In this document: in pieces, positions 9,122-17,743 of the stretch
Numbering within the stretch: the first letter of the stretch is position 1
How the letters are laid out: each line of letters begins with the position of its first letter
Source: Halalkalicoccus sp. CGA53
GTDB taxonomy: Archaea; Halobacteriota; Halobacteria; Halobacteriales; Halalkalicoccaceae
Reading direction: 5' to 3'
DNA length: 64,000 bases
Assembly (NCBI RefSeq): GCF_036429475.1
Contig: NZ_CP144125.1
Span: forward strand, 2,931,521 to 2,995,520
Translations under genes and position numbers: made by a program
The notes under the pieces: model-generated
Databases searched by the model: none
What the model saw: only the letters and a program-made list of their open reading frames with translations
Told to the model about the DNA's origin: nothing

Positions 9122-9987
9122 GCGTCTTCGTCGATTCCGACACGAGGGTCGTCGTCCAGGGGATCACCGGTGGCGAGGGCTCGTTCCACACCGGACAGAT
9201 GATCGAGTACGGCACGAACGTCGTCGCCGGCGCGGTGCCCGGAAAGGGCGGCCAGGAGATCGAGGGCGTCCCCGTCTACGACACGGTACGGGAAGCGGTG
9301 CGCGAGGAGGACGCGAACGCCTCCGTGCTCTTCGTCCCGCCGGCGTTCGCCGCCGACGGGGTCTTCGAGGGGCTCGACTCGGACCTCGACCTCGTCGTCG
9401 CCATCACGGAGGGAATCCCGACTCAGGACATGGCGAAGGTCAGAAAGCGGCTCTCCGAGGTCGACACGCGACTGATCGGGCCGAACTGTCCGGGAATCAT
9501 CACGCCGGGCGAGGCCAAGCTGGGCATCCTGCCCGGGAACATCTTCAGTTCGGGGAACGTCGGCCTCGTCTCCCGATCCGGTACCCTCACTTACCAGGTC
9601 GTCGACAACCTCACGAAGCGCGGACTCGGCCAGACCACGGCGGTCGGGATCGGGGGCGACCCGATCATCGGCACGTCGTTCGTCGACGCGCTCGCCGCGT
9701 TCGAGGACGACCCGGCGACCGAGGCGGTCGTGATGTGCGGCGAGATCGGCGGCGAGGACGAGGAGCAAGCGGCGGCGTTCATCGACGAGAACATGGAGAC
9801 GCCCGTCGCGGGCTTCATCGCCGGGCGGACCGCCCCGCCGGGCAAGCGGATGGGCCACGCCGGCGCTATCGTCTCCGGCTCCGGGACCGGAACCGCCGAA
9901 TCGAAGATCGACGCGCTCAACGACGCGGGCGTCCCGGTCGGCGACACCCCCGAAGAGGTCGCAGAAAGCGTCGAGAGCTTCCTGTAA
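9118..9987 (+). CDS. sucD: Succinyl-CoA synthetase (ADP-forming) alpha subunit
   Basis: 289 residues, the usual length. CoA-binding Rossmann domain at the start ([18 protein letters not shown]), then the phosphate-loop motif [23 protein letters not shown] and the phosphohistidine motif [13 protein letters not shown] with active-site His at residue 247. Forms an alpha2beta2 or alpha-beta enzyme with SucC, whose stop codon it overlaps (ATGA). Cytosolic TCA-cycle enzyme. Confidence 0.96.
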   Translation: MSVFVDSDTRVVVQGITGGEGSFHTGQMIEYGTNVVAGAVPGKGGQEIEGVPVYDTVREAVREEDANASVLFVPPAFAADGVFEGLDSDLDLVVAITEGIPTQDMAKVRKRLSEVDTRLIGPNCPGIITPGEAKLGILPGNIFSSGNVGLVSRSGTLTYQVVDNLTKRGLGQTTAVGIGGDPIIGTSFVDALAAFEDDPATEAVVMCGEIGGEDEEQAAAFIDENMETPVAGFIAGRTAPPGKRMGHAGAIVSGSGTGTAESKIDALNDAGVPVGDTPEEVAESVESFL

Positions 9988-10076
9988 AGGTCCACGACTG
10001 CGCCGACCTCGTCCGGTCCCCGTCCCGAACGCGACGGCGAGGTTATCCCCTCCGGCGACGTACGTGATAGCACACC

Positions 10077-10244
10077 ATGAAGAGACTCGACTGCGCGATC
10101 GACGGCTGTCACGCGACCATCGAAGCCGAGAGCGAGGAGGCGGTCATGACCCAGGTCGGCGCGCACGCGGCCGAGGCCCACCCGGACCTGGAGCTGGACG
10201 AGGAGACCGTCGAGGGGATCCGATCGCAGATCCAGACCGTCTGA
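10077..10244 (+). CDS. DUF1059 small protein
   Basis: 55 residues, starting MKRLDCAIDGCH. The order C6...C11-H12, then an acidic EAESEEAVMTQVGAHAAEAHP segment with two further histidines, matches DUF1059 proteins, a small family of unknown function found in archaea and bacteria. The Cys/His residues suggest metal binding, but that is inference. It stands alone 89 bases after sucD and 77 before the next gene. The ATG was chosen because the family begins MKxxxC. Confidence 0.75.
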   Translation: MKRLDCAIDGCHATIEAESEEAVMTQVGAHAAEAHPDLELDEETVEGIRSQIQTV

Positions 10245-10321
10245 AGCGTCTCCGCGGGGGACGGTTTGACGGTCCGATCAGAGCGGTTATTTCCTCTCCG
10301 TGTGAGTGAGAGCCGTACCGC

Positions 10322-10681
10322 ATGGTGTCACGACACACGGAAATGGAGGGCACGGTCAGAAGAACTGGTCGGAGGAGCTTTCTGACGCTGGTCGGCCTGG
10401 CGGTCACCGCGAGTACGGCACAGACTGCAGCGGCTACGGAGCCGGCGGCATCGACGTCCGGTGCCGACCCGATGCTCGTCGACGCCGACCTGGAGCCCGC
10501 GGAGGCGCTTTTGGCCTACGTCGAGGCGGTCTACGGCGACCGACTTGGCGAGGACGACGGGGAGACGATCCTCGCGGGGATCGAGGGCTCGCTCGCCTCG
10601 GGCGACGCCTTCCGCGAGGTCGGCCTGGAGAACGACGACGAACCCGCCTTCTCGTTCTCGGCCTACAGGGGTGAGCAGTGA
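10322..10681 (+). CDS. Tat-signal small protein, AtzG/GatC-like partner of the following amidase
   Basis: 119 residues. The N-terminus has a twin-arginine signal (RRTGRRSFLTLVGLAVTASTAQTAAA), so export by Tat is predicted. The mature part (about 45-119) is one short helical domain: LLAYVEAVYGDRLGEDDGETILAGIEG, then DAFREVGLENDDEPAFSF. This layout, ending in a DxEPAxxF-like tail, resembles the DUF4089/AtzG and GatC small subunits that pair with amidase-signature hydrolases; this match is from memory and weak. Its TGA shares a base with the ATG of the amidase gene (TGATG), so the two are almost certainly made together. Unusual feature: the signal is on this protein and not on the amidase. Confidence 0.7.
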   Translation: MVSRHTEMEGTVRRTGRRSFLTLVGLAVTASTAQTAAATEPAASTSGADPMLVDADLEPAEALLAYVEAVYGDRLGEDDGETILAGIEGSLASGDAFREVGLENDDEPAFSFSAYRGEQ

Positions 10682-12054
10682 TGGTCGATCCCGAACTGCT
10701 CGTCGGATCGATCGACGAACTCGGCCGCGGACTGCGCGAGGGCGCGTTCACCTCGCGCGAGCTGACCGGGGCGTACCTCGAGCGGCTCGAGACGGTCGGC
10801 GAGGAGCTGAACGCGGTGGTCACACTCACGCGCGAGCGGGCGCTCTCTGGGGCGGATCGAGCCGATCGAGAGCTCGAAGCGGGCGAGGATCGAGGGCCGC
10901 TCCACGGGATCCCGTACGGGGTAAAGGACCTGATCGCCACCGAAGGCGACCCGACGACGTGGGGCGCCGAACCCTACCGCGAGCAGGTCACCGAGGAGGA
11001 CGCGGCGGTCGTCGAACGACTGGAGGAGGCCGGTGCGGTACTGCTCGGGAAGCTCGCGACGATCGAACTCGCCGGCGGCTTCGGGTACGACGACCCCGGT
11101 GCCGCCTGGACCGGGGCGACGCTCAATCCCTGGGACCGCGAGGCGTGGGCCGGCGGCTCCTCAAGCGGTCCGGCCGCGGCGACCGCAGCCGGTCTCGTCG
11201 GGTTCGCCATCGGCACCGAGACCTGGGGCTCGCTCACCACCCCGGCGGCGTTCTCCGGGGTGACAGCGGTCCGACCGACCTACGACCGGGTGAGCAGGGA
11301 AGGGGTTATGGCGCTCTCGTGGACCATGGACAAGGTCGGACCGCTCTGTCGCTCCGCAAGCGACTGCGAGACGGTACTCCGGGCGATCGCCGATCCCGAA
11401 ACCGAGGACGTCGACGCCTACGGCGTCTCCGGAGATCGCCCCCGGATCGCCGTCCCCGAGGGTGCGGGCGAGGACGAACAGGAGGGCGTGCGCGAGAACT
11501 TCGAACGAAGCCTGGGGACGCTCTCGGGGTTCGCAGAGGTCGAACGGATCTCCCTCCCGGAGCTCCCCTACGCGGCGATGGCGGGGACGATCATCGACGG
11601 CGAGGCCGCGGCGGCGTTCGACGGCCTCATCGAGAGCGGTGACGTCCACGACCTGGCCGACCCGGTCCACACGCTCGGGAGCTATCGGGCGAGCACCGTA
11701 CTCGCACGCGACTACATCAACGCCAATAGAGTGAGGGCGATCGCCCAGCGGGAACTGGACGCGCTGCTCGCCGAGTACGACGCGCTCGTAACGCCGGCGC
11801 GGTCGTCGGTGGCGAGCAGGGTCGGGGAGTCGATGGGCGAGTTCTTCGGGGAGTTCGCGACGCCGTCGGTGAACGCGGCGGCGAACGTCACCGGCCTTCC
11901 CGGAGTCACGGTGCCGAACGGGTTCGCGGAGGACGGGTTACCGACGGGTGTCGAGGTCGTCTCCCGGGCCTGGGAGGAGTCCGCGGCCCTCGCGGTCGCC
12001 TGTGCGTTCGAGCGGCGGTCCGAGCGGCCGCCGTACGCCGACCTGCTCGGGTAG
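10681..12054 (+). CDS. Amidase-signature family hydrolase
   Basis: 457 residues from ATG 10681; a GTG three bases earlier is also possible. Catalytic residues of the Ser-cisSer-Lys triad are in place: K82 in GVKDLI, S160 in WAGGSSSG, nucleophile S184 in the segment GTETWGSLTTPAAFSG. The canonical GGSI is WGSL here, and the usual GSIRxP arginine is replaced by threonine (GSLTTP), so the substrate pocket differs from GatA. Family members hydrolyse amides, carbamates or ureides. No signal peptide is visible; the preceding coupled gene encodes a Tat-signal protein that may be its small subunit. Confidence 0.88.
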   Translation: MVDPELLVGSIDELGRGLREGAFTSRELTGAYLERLETVGEELNAVVTLTRERALSGADRADRELEAGEDRGPLHGIPYGVKDLIATEGDPTTWGAEPYREQVTEEDAAVVERLEEAGAVLLGKLATIELAGGFGYDDPGAAWTGATLNPWDREAWAGGSSSGPAAATAAGLVGFAIGTETWGSLTTPAAFSGVTAVRPTYDRVSREGVMALSWTMDKVGPLCRSASDCETVLRAIADPETEDVDAYGVSGDRPRIAVPEGAGEDEQEGVRENFERSLGTLSGFAEVERISLPELPYAAMAGTIIDGEAAAAFDGLIESGDVHDLADPVHTLGSYRASTVLARDYINANRVRAIAQRELDALLAEYDALVTPARSSVASRVGESMGEFFGEFATPSVNAAANVTGLPGVTVPNGFAEDGLPTGVEVVSRAWEESAALAVACAFERRSERPPYADLLG

Positions 12055-12061
12055 GGGTCGC

Positions 12062-13168
12062 CTACGACGCACCCTCGCCGACGATCCGGTCGAGCGACGA
12101 CCGCTGCAGACGCTCGACGTCCGCCTCGAGACACCGGGCCAGGTCGAGTCGCAGGTCGCGCGCCTGTCGCTCTCCCATCTGGCGCTCGCCGTCGATTCGG
12201 TGGGTGAGCGGCCGATAGGCGGAGACGTCGAAGCCCATCCGGTCGAGGTAGGCCCGCACCTCGGGCGACTCGAGACCGGTGGTGATCGCCTCGTCGGTCA
12301 GGTCGCGGAGCGTCCCGAACCCCGGGAGCGAGATCAGCTCCTCGCCGACCCGTCCCTCCTCGTCGCCGATCACGACATCGGTCTCGGGGACGCGTTCCAT
12401 CACGGCGGCCATCTCCCGGACGAGTCGGAGCGTCTCGCTCGGCAGGGCGACGTCCGGCGAGCGCCACTCGACGGTCGGGACTTCGGTCCGCAGCCTGAGC
12501 GGCGTCCAGACGGTGTCCTCGGGCGAGAAGTGTTCTCCGAACAGCTCGGGGTCGATCCCCTCCTCCATCGCGGCTGCCTCGAACTCCCTGAAGCGGTGCT
12601 CGAGGAGCTGGTTCCACTGCTCGACGCTGTCGACGTACTCCCAGAGCTGTCCGTGGCGGGGGAACGTCTCGTAGCTTCGCTTGCGGTAGATGAACGCGCG
12701 CGCACAGGCCGCGACGCGTCGGCCCCCGTAGTAGGGCGAGGAGCTGAGCAGAGCGAGGGCCGGGTCGAACGCGATCAGCGTGTTGAGCTGGTCGGTGACG
12801 TCCTCGCGGTCGAAGTGGACGTGCGTGCCCGCACAGTGGGCGGCGTACTCGAAATCCTCGCCAACGACCGCACGCTGGATCGCACCGCGTTCGCCCTCCT
12901 GTTCGGTGACCTCAGCCGGGCCGATCGGCGTCCCGGTCGGGACGAGCATGCGGTCGCGCGCGTTCGCCTCCTCCAGCACCCACTTCAGGCGGGCGACGAA
13001 CTCGTCGTAGAGCGCACGCACGCTCTCACAGGGGGAGGTCTTTATCTCGAGGAGCGGCTCGACGAACTCCGGGACGACGTGTTCGGAGAGGTCGGTCAGC
13101 CCGCCGGGGTCGGCGAGCGCCCCGCTCCGGTCGATCACCCAGTACTCCGCTTCGATGCTGACGTGCAT
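12062..13168 (-). CDS. GCS2-family glutamate-cysteine ligase-like carboxylate-amine ligase
   Basis: 368 residues from ATG 13168 (MHVSIEAEYWVIDRSG). The active-site opening S-I-E-A-E-Y-W-V-I-D is the GCS2 pattern (usually GxEEEF), followed by LLEIKTSPCES, AHCAGTHVHFDRED and WTPLRLRTEVPTVEWRSPDVALP, the ATP and glutamate-binding segments. GCS2 proteins join glutamate to an amine such as cysteine with ATP. Haloarchaea make gamma-glutamylcysteine as their thiol, so GshA is one option; however the N-terminus differs from the GshA sequences I remember, so a paralogue with another amine substrate is equally possible. Convergent with the amidase gene (7 bases apart) and divergent from the second amidase. 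Confidence 0.75.
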   Translation of the reverse strand: MHVSIEAEYWVIDRSGALADPGGLTDLSEHVVPEFVEPLLEIKTSPCESVRALYDEFVARLKWVLEEANARDRMLVPTGTPIGPAEVTEQEGERGAIQRAVVGEDFEYAAHCAGTHVHFDREDVTDQLNTLIAFDPALALLSSSPYYGGRRVAACARAFIYRKRSYETFPRHGQLWEYVDSVEQWNQLLEHRFREFEAAAMEEGIDPELFGEHFSPEDTVWTPLRLRTEVPTVEWRSPDVALPSETLRLVREMAAVMERVPETDVVIGDEEGRVGEELISLPGFGTLRDLTDEAITTGLESPEVRAYLDRMGFDVSAYRPLTHRIDGERQMGERQARDLRLDLARCLEADVERLQRSSLDRIVGEGAS

Positions 13169-13338
13169 GTGTTGGTGGTCCGTGTCCGTGCGACCGGTCG
13201 ACGAGCGGGAGATCCGGCCGCGAGAGGCCGATATGTGTAGAGAGTGACGACCCTGCCTGGAAACCATCGTCCCTGCGGGTGCAGGGAGTGACGCTCCCGA
13301 TACGCTAATCCTTTCGGTGCCGGCCACACAGGGGGAGT

Positions 13339-14859
13339 ATGCCGATCCGCCCGCCGACCGAGACGGACCTGCGCGAGTTCGGGGAGCGACTCCACCTCGA
13401 CCTGCGAGAGGAGGAGCTCGCCGAACTCGCCGAACTGGCCGCCGACCAGCTCGTGGACTACGAGACGGTCGCCTCCTACACGCCGACGGTGCGGGCGGAC
13501 GGCGAGGCGGTCCGCCCGCGGAGCGCCGGCCTGCGCGTTCCGTCGGTGGAGAACCCGAAGAACGCGTGGGTCTCGCGCTGTACGGTGGAGGGGGACGAGG
13601 AGGGCCCGCTCGCCGGCTGGGAGGTCGCCGTGAAGGACAACGTTAGCGTCGCGGGCGTCGAGATGACCTGCGGCTCGCGCGTACTCGAGGGCTACGTGCC
13701 CGACGCCGACGCGACCATCGTCACCCGGCTGCTCGACGCCGGCGCGACCGTCGTCGGGAAGACGAACATGGACGACATGGCGATGACGACCACCGGCCAC
13801 AGCGCGTTCGGCCCCGTGCTCCACCCCGAGAGCGAGGACCACCTCGCGGGCGGCTCCAGCGGGGGGAGCGCTGTCGTCGTCGCGACCGGCGAGGTCGACG
13901 CGGCGATCGGCACCGACCAGGGCGGGAGCGTCCGTCTCCCGTCGGCGTACTGCGGGATCGTCGGCCACAAACCGACACACGGGCTGATACCCTACACGGG
14001 CTGTGTGGGCCTCGAACACACGATCGACCACCCCGGGCCGATGGGGCCCGACGTGGAGACGGTCGCCCGCCTTCTCACGGTGTTCTCCGGCGACGGGCCT
14101 GAGGGGGCCGCGGCCGACGACCGCCAGCCCCGGTCGATCCCCGACGAGCGGTACCACGATCTAGAGGGGGAGGTCTCGGAACTACGGATCGGCGTCCTCC
14201 GCGAGGGGTTCGACCGGCCGGACGCCGATCCCGCGGTCCTCGACCGGGTTCGGGCGGCGATCGACCTGCTCGCCTCGGCCTGCGGAGCGATGGAAGAGGT
14301 CTCCGTGCCGATGCACGCCGACGCGCGCGCGATCCACTCGGTCTGTGCCTCGGAGGGGCTGGTCGCCGCGATGGCCGGCGAGGGCCTCGGCCACGGTCGC
14401 CGGAAGTGGTACGACACGACCTGGGTCGACGCGTTCGGGAAGTTCCGCCGGACCGCCGGCGGCGAGTTCCCGGCAGCGCTCAAGCGGTCGCTGCTCGTCG
14501 GGGCGTACGCCGCCGAGAAGTACCACGCCCGCTACTACGCCCGCGGGATGAACCTCGTCCTCGACCTGACCGAGGGGTACGACGCGCTGTTCGAGGAGGT
14601 AGACCTGCTCGCGATGCCGACGACGACGCGGACCGCACCCGAACACGACCCCGAACGGAGCGAGTTCGACCGGCTCCGCGACGGACGGGAGGCGGCCAAC
14701 ACCGCCGCGTTCAACCGGACCGGCCACCCGGCGATCTCCGTTCCTGCGGGGGCGGTCGACGGCCTCCCGGTCGGGCTGATGCTCGTCGGTCCCGAGTTCG
14801 AGGACGCGAGGGTGCTCGAGGCAGGCTACGCGCTGCAACGGATCCGTTCGGACGGCTGA
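13339..14859 (+). CDS. Amidase-signature family hydrolase (second copy)
   Basis: 506 residues. Triad is complete: K99 (VAVKDN), cis-Ser S173 (GGSSGGSA), nucleophile S197 in the canonical GTDQGGSVRLPSAYCG. The N-terminal 60 residues form an extra helical part (EELAELAELAADQLVDYETV), as in bacterial/archaeal broad-spectrum amidases. The longer, canonical signature separates it from the amidase at 10.7 kb. It likely releases ammonia from aliphatic or aromatic amides in the cytosol. Convergent with the threonine-synthase-like gene, 4 bases apart. Confidence 0.9.
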   Translation: MPIRPPTETDLREFGERLHLDLREEELAELAELAADQLVDYETVASYTPTVRADGEAVRPRSAGLRVPSVENPKNAWVSRCTVEGDEEGPLAGWEVAVKDNVSVAGVEMTCGSRVLEGYVPDADATIVTRLLDAGATVVGKTNMDDMAMTTTGHSAFGPVLHPESEDHLAGGSSGGSAVVVATGEVDAAIGTDQGGSVRLPSAYCGIVGHKPTHGLIPYTGCVGLEHTIDHPGPMGPDVETVARLLTVFSGDGPEGAAADDRQPRSIPDERYHDLEGEVSELRIGVLREGFDRPDADPAVLDRVRAAIDLLASACGAMEEVSVPMHADARAIHSVCASEGLVAAMAGEGLGHGRRKWYDTTWVDAFGKFRRTAGGEFPAALKRSLLVGAYAAEKYHARYYARGMNLVLDLTEGYDALFEEVDLLAMPTTTRTAPEHDPERSEFDRLRDGREAANTAAFNRTGHPAISVPAGAVDGLPVGLMLVGPEFEDARVLEAGYALQRIRSDG

Positions 14860-14863
14860 TCGA

Positions 14864-16018
14864 CTACGAGAGCCGGCGATCGAGGTCCGAGAGGTCGATC
14901 GTCTCGGCGTCGACGTCGGCCTCGATCGACTCCTTGAACCCGCTCCCCGTCACGACGAGCACGGCGTCCTCGCCCTCGCGGATCTCTCCACGCTCTCGGA
15001 GACGGGAGACGCCCGCGAGCGTCACCGCGGACGAGGCCTCGACCCGGAACCCTCCGTCCCGCGCGAAGCGTCGCTGTGCCTCGCGGATCTCGTCCTCGCG
15101 CACGCTCACCGCACCGCCGTCGGTCGCCCGGAGGGCGGCCAGCGCCCGGTTTCCACTCGGCGGGTCGGCGTTCGCGATGGAGTAGGCGACCGTCTCCCGC
15201 TTCTCGATCCCCGAGACCGCCGTCTCGCCCGCTTCGAACGCGCGAACGATCGGGTCACAGGCGGCGGCCTGGACCGCGTAGAGCCGGGGGAGACGGTCGA
15301 GGAGGCCGCCCGCCTGGAGTTCACGGAGCGCCTTCCAGAGACCGGAGAGGTGGCCGCCGCTCGAAACGGGGAGGACGATGGCGTCCGGCACCGAGGGGGA
15401 GAACGCCTCGCAGATCTCGTAGGCGGTGGTCTTCTGGCCCGCGACCCGGAGGGGCGTATCCGAGTTGAGAAACGGCGTCTCGACCCCCGGAGAGAGCGTC
15501 CGCCGGTAGAGGTCGCCGTAGTCCCCCTGGACGCGAAGGATCTCCGGGTCGTACCGAGCGATGTTGGAGAGGCGCTCGTCGGAGATGTCCGCGGGAACCA
15601 GCACCGTACAGTCGAGACCGTGGGCGGCCGCGTGCGCCGCGACGCTCATCGCCATGTTGCCGTGCGAGACGGTTCCGACGCGCGTCCCGCCGCCCGCGGC
15701 GACGGCCGCGACGCCGACCGCGCTCCCTCGGTCCTTGAAACTCCCCGTCGGGTTCTGCCCCTCGTCTTTCACGTACGTCCCCACGCCCTCCGCGTCGAAC
15801 GCGGGCGTGCGGACGAGCGGCGTTCCGCCCGCCGCCGCCCCGACGCCCGACGGCACGTCGGTGGGCAACACGCGCTCGTAGCGCCACATCCCCGGATCGC
15901 TCGACGCGGGCCACGTGCTCGGTGCAGGGACGTCGATCCAGAGGGGTTCGCCACAGGAACAGCGGGTCCTGCTGATCGGCTCCGAGCGCTCGCCACAGGC
16001 GTAACAGACGAGGTCCAT
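14864..16018 (-). CDS. thrC: Threonine synthase (PLP-dependent) or close homologue
   Basis: 384 residues from ATG 16018. An N-terminal zinc-ribbon-like C5-C8/C20-C22 set precedes the fold-type II PLP domain. PLP lysine K95 lies in PTGSFKDRG, phosphate binding in VLPVSSGGHLSG, and catalytic-loop VSHGNMAMSVAAHA is typical. Archaeal threonine synthases convert O-phosphohomoserine to threonine. No hom or thrB gene is nearby, so a paralogue (for example a cysteate- or other beta/gamma-replacement enzyme) is possible. A TATA-like GTATTTTTC (minus strand, 16042-16050) is 24-32 bases upstream of the ATG. Confidence 0.82.
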   Translation of the reverse strand: MDLVCYACGERSEPISRTRCSCGEPLWIDVPAPSTWPASSDPGMWRYERVLPTDVPSGVGAAAGGTPLVRTPAFDAEGVGTYVKDEGQNPTGSFKDRGSAVGVAAVAAGGGTRVGTVSHGNMAMSVAAHAAAHGLDCTVLVPADISDERLSNIARYDPEILRVQGDYGDLYRRTLSPGVETPFLNSDTPLRVAGQKTTAYEICEAFSPSVPDAIVLPVSSGGHLSGLWKALRELQAGGLLDRLPRLYAVQAAACDPIVRAFEAGETAVSGIEKRETVAYSIANADPPSGNRALAALRATDGGAVSVREDEIREAQRRFARDGGFRVEASSAVTLAGVSRLRERGEIREGEDAVLVVTGSGFKESIEADVDAETIDLSDLDRRLS

Positions 16019-16041
16019 GTGATCCGCCTCGCGCGCGCGTC

Positions 16042-16050
16042 GAAAAATAC
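16042..16050 (-). promoter_or_regulatory. TATA box of thrC-like gene
   Basis: GTATTTTTC on the minus strand, 24-32 bases before the ATG at 16018. Confidence 0.5.
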
Positions 16051-16300
16051 CCCCGGTTAACGTCCCCGGGTGCCGGCCGTCGTCTCGCCGACCTCTCTCC
16101 AGGGCGACCCTCGACCTCGCGCGATTCGACATCGGCCACTGGTCCGACGTCGTTGTCGGAGGCCCCGGGCTCGCTGCGAGGACCGGGTGGGGTTCGAGCG
16201 CTCGCCGACTGATCGGGATGCGAACGGAGGTCGAACGAACCGCTCCGAAACCCCGATAACCCGCCAATACTTACAAGGTAGCATATCTCATGGAGGGGCG

Positions 16301-16591
16301 ATGAACGACCTCACGGGGTTCCAACGAGACCTGCTGTACGTGATCAACGGCCTCACCCAGCCACACGGTCTCGGGATCAAAGACGAGATGGAAGGCTACT
16401 ACGCGAGCGAGGTCCACCACGGTCGGCTCTACCCGAACCTCGACGCACTCGTGCAGAAGGGGTTCGTCTCGAAGGAGGAACTCGACCGGCGGACCAACGC
16501 CTACTCGCTCACCGAGCGGGGAGAGCGCGAACTGGGGGCGCGACGCGAGTGGGAGGACAGCTACGTCGGGTCGCTGCTCACAGAACCCTGA
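16301..16591 (+). CDS. PadR-family transcriptional regulator
   Basis: 96 residues from ATG 16301, preceded by a GGAGGGG ribosome-binding-like stretch (16291-16297) and a TATA-like aatacttacaa at 16266-16276. The protein is a single winged helix: helix FQRDLLYVINGLTQPHGLGIKDEMEGYY, recognition region VHHGRLYPNLDALVQKGFVSKEELDRRTNAYSLTERG. This is the haloarchaeal short PadR type, without the long C-terminal dimerisation helix of bacterial PadR. Target genes are unknown; it lies convergent with the GNAT gene. The 280 bases before it hold only the two divergent promoters. Confidence 0.88.
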   Translation: MNDLTGFQRDLLYVINGLTQPHGLGIKDEMEGYYASEVHHGRLYPNLDALVQKGFVSKEELDRRTNAYSLTERGERELGARREWEDSYVGSLLTEP

Positions 16592-16627
16592 TCGGTACCA
16601 GAGCGGGAGGGGAGAGGTTCGACGTGG

Positions 16628-17380
16628 CTACAGGTACGCCGCGTCCCAGCGGGTCGCCTTCCGGACGTTGCCACAGCCGTTGCAGACGACCCGCCCCATC
16701 GTGTCCATCGAGTTGTCGAAGCTCTCGCAGGCCGAGCAGAACCAGCCGTACGGCGACGTCCGATCCCTGTCGTGGTACGCCGCGTGGAAGGTTCCCTCCG
16801 ATCCGATCGACGCCTCCCGGTAGGCGACGAACACCTCCTCGCCCGCCTCGGTCGTCCAGGGCTCGGTCTCCCGACGCCACGGCTCGTCGTCCGGTACGGT
16901 GACCCAGACGTTCTCGGTGTGCTCTCCGCCGGCGATCGACTGCTCTCTGGTGTACGCCCGCTCGAACCCACGTGACTCGTAGAAGGCGTTGCCGGCCTCG
17001 TTCTCGGCGAAGACGAGCCCCTTCAGCCGGTCGATCCCCTCCTCCTCGAACGCCGAGACGAGGTGATCGAACAGCGCCGACGCGTGGCCCTGACCCCTGA
17101 ACTCGGGGTCGACGTGGAGCCAGTGGATCTCGCCGACCTGCTCCGGGTGCTCGACGACGTGGCACTGTGCGAAGCCGGCGACCGAGCCCTCGACGTCGAC
17201 GACGGGGAGCGAGACATCGTCGTCGGTGAGGAGGTCGAGCAGTCGCTCGTCGCTGTACCACTGATCGACCGCCTCGTCGATCGTCCCGGCCTCGATGAAG
17301 TCGTAGGACTCGCGCAGCGACCTGCGGGCGACCTCGCGCAGCGACTCTACGTCCTCGGGCGTCGCGTCTCTGATCTCCAT
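16628..17380 (-). CDS. GNAT N-acetyltransferase with C-terminal zinc-ribbon tail
   Basis: 250 residues from ATG 17380; a GTG two codons earlier is less likely. The GNAT domain (1-150) has the acetyl-CoA loop VDPEFRGQGHASALFDHLV and the late motif NEAGNAFYESRGFE. The second part (160-250) ends with two CxxC pairs (CSAC, CNGCG) and a basic stretch, a haloarchaeal tail I recall as DUF5816. It probably acetylates an amine or protein N-terminus; the acceptor is unknown. A TATA-like taaact (minus strand, 17404-17410) is 24-30 bases upstream, directly beside the left arm of an 80-bp inverted repeat. Confidence 0.82.
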   Translation of the reverse strand: MEIRDATPEDVESLREVARRSLRESYDFIEAGTIDEAVDQWYSDERLLDLLTDDDVSLPVVDVEGSVAGFAQCHVVEHPEQVGEIHWLHVDPEFRGQGHASALFDHLVSAFEEEGIDRLKGLVFAENEAGNAFYESRGFERAYTREQSIAGGEHTENVWVTVPDDEPWRRETEPWTTEAGEEVFVAYREASIGSEGTFHAAYHDRDRTSPYGWFCSACESFDNSMDTMGRVVCNGCGNVRKATRWDAAYL

Positions 17381-17410
17381 ACCCACCCTGGGACGTACAG
17401 GTAGTAAACT

Positions 17411-17489
17411 ATACTGTCGGCTGTAACCGTGTGAAGACTCCCGGCACCACGCGGTTCGATACTCGTGAACGACGTACAGCCGGCAGTAT
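17411..17489. repeat. Inverted repeat of about 80 bp
   Basis: Arms atactgtcggctgta (17411-17425) and tacagccggcagtat (17475-17489) are complementary at 14 of 15 positions, with a 49-base middle. It lies just upstream of the GNAT promoter. Its left arm (GGCTGTAACCGTGT) resembles, weakly, the reverse strand of the palindromes at 19.6 and 58.3 kb. Confidence 0.6.
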
Positions 17490-17574
17490 GTTTGCCCAGG
17501 AACCCCGACCGTTCGATCACTCCCCTACGAGGAGCGTTCGTTTCGTTCCCCTGACCGGCCCCGGACCGGGCAAC

Positions 17575-17581
17575 GCTTATG
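17575..17581 (+). promoter_or_regulatory. TATA-like box of the 42-residue membrane protein gene
   Basis: GCTTATG, 25-31 bases before the GTG at 17606. Confidence 0.4.
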
Positions 17582-17605
17582 CCGCTCGCCTGACTCCGCT
17601 CGCCC

Positions 17606-17734
17606 GTGTTCACCGACGCCCTCGCCTTCGAGCGCGAACAGCTCGCACCTATCGTGGTCCTCACCACCGGGCTCCTGATCGCGCTGTTCGCCGTCGGCGT
17701 CCTCCTCCGCGCGCTCTCGCTCGTCGGACTCTGA
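17606..17734 (+). CDS. Small single-span membrane protein
   Basis: 42 residues from a GTG start. Short polar head (VFTDALAFEREQLAP) then one hydrophobic helix, about residues 17-38 (IVVLTTGLLIALFAVGVLLRAL). A TATA-like element is at leaderless spacing, and codon use is GC-rich in third positions like true genes here. Convergent with the glycosyltransferase gene, 9 bases apart. No function known; small membrane proteins of this form are common and poorly annotated in haloarchaea. Confidence 0.55.
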   Translation: MFTDALAFEREQLAPIVVLTTGLLIALFAVGVLLRALSLVGL

Positions 17735-17743
17735 TCGAACCCC

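Noticed and set aside
11948-13240. 430-codon plus-strand open frame
   Set aside because: Antisense to the GCS2-type ligase gene.
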